Origin: Mycoplasmataceae bacterium | Lineage (GTDB): Bacteria > Bacillota_I > Bacilli_A > Mycoplasmatales > Hepatoplasmataceae | Assembly (NCBI GenBank): GCA_013214845.1 | Contig: JABSQC010000022.1 | Coordinates: 1-8,488, forward strand | Length of the DNA: 8,488 nucleotides | Direction: 5' to 3' | In this document: one piece after another, positions 7,036 through 8,488 of the stretch | How the letters are laid out: each line of letters begins with the position of its first letter | How positions within the stretch are numbered: the stretch's first letter is position 1 | Notes under the pieces: model-generated | Told to the model about the DNA's origin: nothing | Database searches by the model: none | The model's input: only the letters and a program-made list of their open reading frames with translations | Program-made: the position numbers and the translations under genes

Positions 7036-8430
7036 TTAAATTATTAAATCTCCTATATTATCTTTTTCTGAACTTTCATTAGAAACATTTTTTTCATTTT
7101 GTTTTTTAGTTTCAGAAATCTTTTTATCTGTAAGTTTTTTAGAATTATTAATTGATGTTTTATATGATGAAGCAATTATTCTAGCATCAACATTTTTGTA
7201 TGTGTCAATTGCAACTCCTACTAAAATTATAAGTGATGTCCCTCCGATAGGAATAAATGAAGTAATTCCTATAGCACTTAGTATATAAGGTAGAACGGCA
7301 ATAAATGCAAGATAAATACCACCAACAATACATAAATTATTTATAGTTCTAGCAATTAATTTTTTAGTGTCTTCCCCAGGTTTAACACCTTGTATAAATG
7401 TACCTTGCTTCTTGAAATTTTCAGACATAGTTTCTGGATCAATTGAAACATGTCCATAGAAAAACGTAAATAATATTATAAATATTGCATATATAACAAG
7501 TCCGTATCAATTTGTAAATGCAAATAAATCTATCATTACTAATTTAGCATAAGATGATTCAGGAAGGAATTGAGCTATAGTGGGTATTAATGTAACTATT
7601 GAAGAAGCAAATATAACTGGTATAACCCCTGAAACATTTACCTTTATCGGAAGATAAGGTGCAATGTTCTTGTCAGACTTGTCCATTTTCTTACCGGTTT
7701 GTTGCAATGGGAATCTTCTTTCTGAATCTTGGAAGAAAGCAACTAATACAATTACCATTAAGAACATAAATATAATACCTATAAAATTAAGTACACCTAT
7801 GTAAAGGTCTGTAGAATTGTTCCCTGACACAGTATAAGAAAATTGTTGTGCAAATTGAGCAGGGAGTGAAGCAGCTATACCTGCAAAGATTATAAGTGAA
7901 GTACCATTACCAATTCCGTTTTTTGAAATTAGATCAGCTATTCATATTGACATCATTGTTCCGGCAGTCATAATAATAGAGAATATTATGACAGTTCCTG
8001 TTTCACTAAATGGTGAGTTAACAGTTATATATGAATTACTACTATAAGCAAGAGTTATAGCTAAAGCTTGTATTATACCTATTGCTACTGCTGTCAATCT
8101 AGTAACTCTTTCAGTTTTTATCTTTCCTGATTCACCTTCTTTTTTTCATCTGCTCAAAGGAGGAACTACGTCTGATGAAAGTAGCTGAATTATAATTGAT
8201 GAAGTTATGTATGGAGAAACTCCTAAAGCAAAAATAGAAAAAGAATTTAACCCTCCACCTGACAACGTATTCATTAAAGAAAAGAAAGAGTCACCAGAAG
8301 CTTGTTCATTAACTGTAACACCAGGTAGTGTTAACTGGGCCCCTAATCTAAAGACTAGTAAAAGAGCGATTGTAATTAGAACTCTCTTCATTAACTTTCA
8401 ATCTTTAAATACTTGTATTATTTTTGACAT
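7036..8430 (-). CDS. secY: SecY, channel subunit of the Sec protein translocase
   Basis: SecY forms the membrane channel, with SecE, for protein export and membrane insertion. The 464-residue protein shows the ten-helix pattern and family motifs: LGVSPYITSSIIIQLL (after the first helix and plug region), WKKEGE (Trp95), the NGIGNGTSLIIFAGI loop, YLPIKVNVSGVIPVIFASS, and GVKPGEDTKK before the last helices. Trp11, Trp95 and Trp308 are UGA, as is the Trp in SIWIADL. The ATG at 8430 gives the usual short cytoplasmic N-terminus (MSKIIQVFKDWKL); Met14 is an alternative but would leave none. There is no clear Shine-Dalgarno. The C-terminus runs about 36 residues past the usual end near residue 425, as a Lys/Asn/Ser/Glu-rich tail. 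It heads the secY-adk-map group. Confidence 0.97.
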
Positions 8431-8439
8431 ACTAATAAA

Positions 8440-8445
8440 ATTATA
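8440..8445 (-). promoter_or_regulatory. Predicted -10 box of secY
   Basis: TATAAT lies 9 bases before the secY ATG and directly after the terminator hairpin. A start about 7 bases downstream would leave a leader of only two or three bases, in keeping with the missing Shine-Dalgarno. No good -35 is visible, since that region is inside the hairpin. Confidence 0.45.
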
Positions 8446-8449
8446 AAAT

Positions 8450-8479
8450 AAAAGAGTTCTATAATAGAACTCTTTTTTT
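8450..8479. terminator. Intrinsic terminator, possibly bidirectional
   Basis: AAAAGAGTTCTA (8450-8461) is perfectly complementary to TAGAACTCTTTT (8465-8476) around a 3-base loop. On the + strand it runs into seven T; on the minus strand it is followed by TTTTATTTT. With secY on the minus strand, the likely role is to end the transcript of the gene upstream of secY. It would also stop transcription from secY's side if any ran on the + strand. Confidence 0.8.
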
Positions 8480-8488
8480 ATTAATTTA

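Noticed and set aside
8146..8391. SecY start at the internal Met14 (8391)
   Set aside because: It has no ribosome site, and it would remove the short cytoplasmic N-terminus common in the family; the ATG at 8430 is in frame through a UGA Trp.

Overview
The window comes from a wall-less bacterium of the class Mollicutes (mycoplasma relatives). It is very AT-rich, and every gene lies on the minus strand. The codon UGA must be read as tryptophan: under the standard code secY, map, clpB, hrcA and grpE all appear broken, but each break is a UGA, often at a position where the family has Trp (for example the ClpB K-W-T-G motif). Under genetic code 4 every gene is intact except grpE, which runs off the left edge. 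The species cannot be named from this sequence.

In the direction of transcription (right to left), the window opens with an intrinsic terminator (about 8450-8479) and a promoter. Then come secY (7036-8430), adk (6380-7033) and map (5624-6367), closely packed: the protein-translocation channel, adenylate kinase and methionine aminopeptidase. This is the familiar end of the spc ribosomal-protein operon, but infA does not follow map. Instead comes a 328-residue protein of unknown function (4589-5575). Its start codon and promoter lie inside a perfect 17-bp inverted repeat.

Next is a heat-shock block. clpB (2388-4523, a form without the N-terminal domain) and hrcA (1305-2345, the heat-shock repressor) are each preceded by a CIRCE-type operator, the HrcA binding site. 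Both copies share a variant arm sequence, and both contain the stop codon of the gene upstream. HrcA thus probably controls its own gene and the ClpB disaggregase. A 94-residue unknown protein (1028-1312) overlaps the end of hrcA. After a 170-bp spacer holding a compact GC-rich, self-complementary element comes grpE (1-857, incomplete), the DnaK nucleotide-exchange factor. Its C-terminus carries an Asn/Gln-rich tail of at least 91 residues.

Two initiation styles are visible. grpE, the 94-residue gene, clpB and map have Shine-Dalgarno sequences. hrcA, the 328-residue gene and probably secY have none, and have a TATAAT box 6-9 bases before the ATG, suggesting leaderless or nearly leaderless mRNAs. 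Nothing resembling a mobile element, CRISPR array, tRNA or rRNA was seen. The points most worth following up are the inverted repeat at 5567-5618, the GC-rich element at 928-1004, the GrpE tail and the operator/stop-codon overlap.
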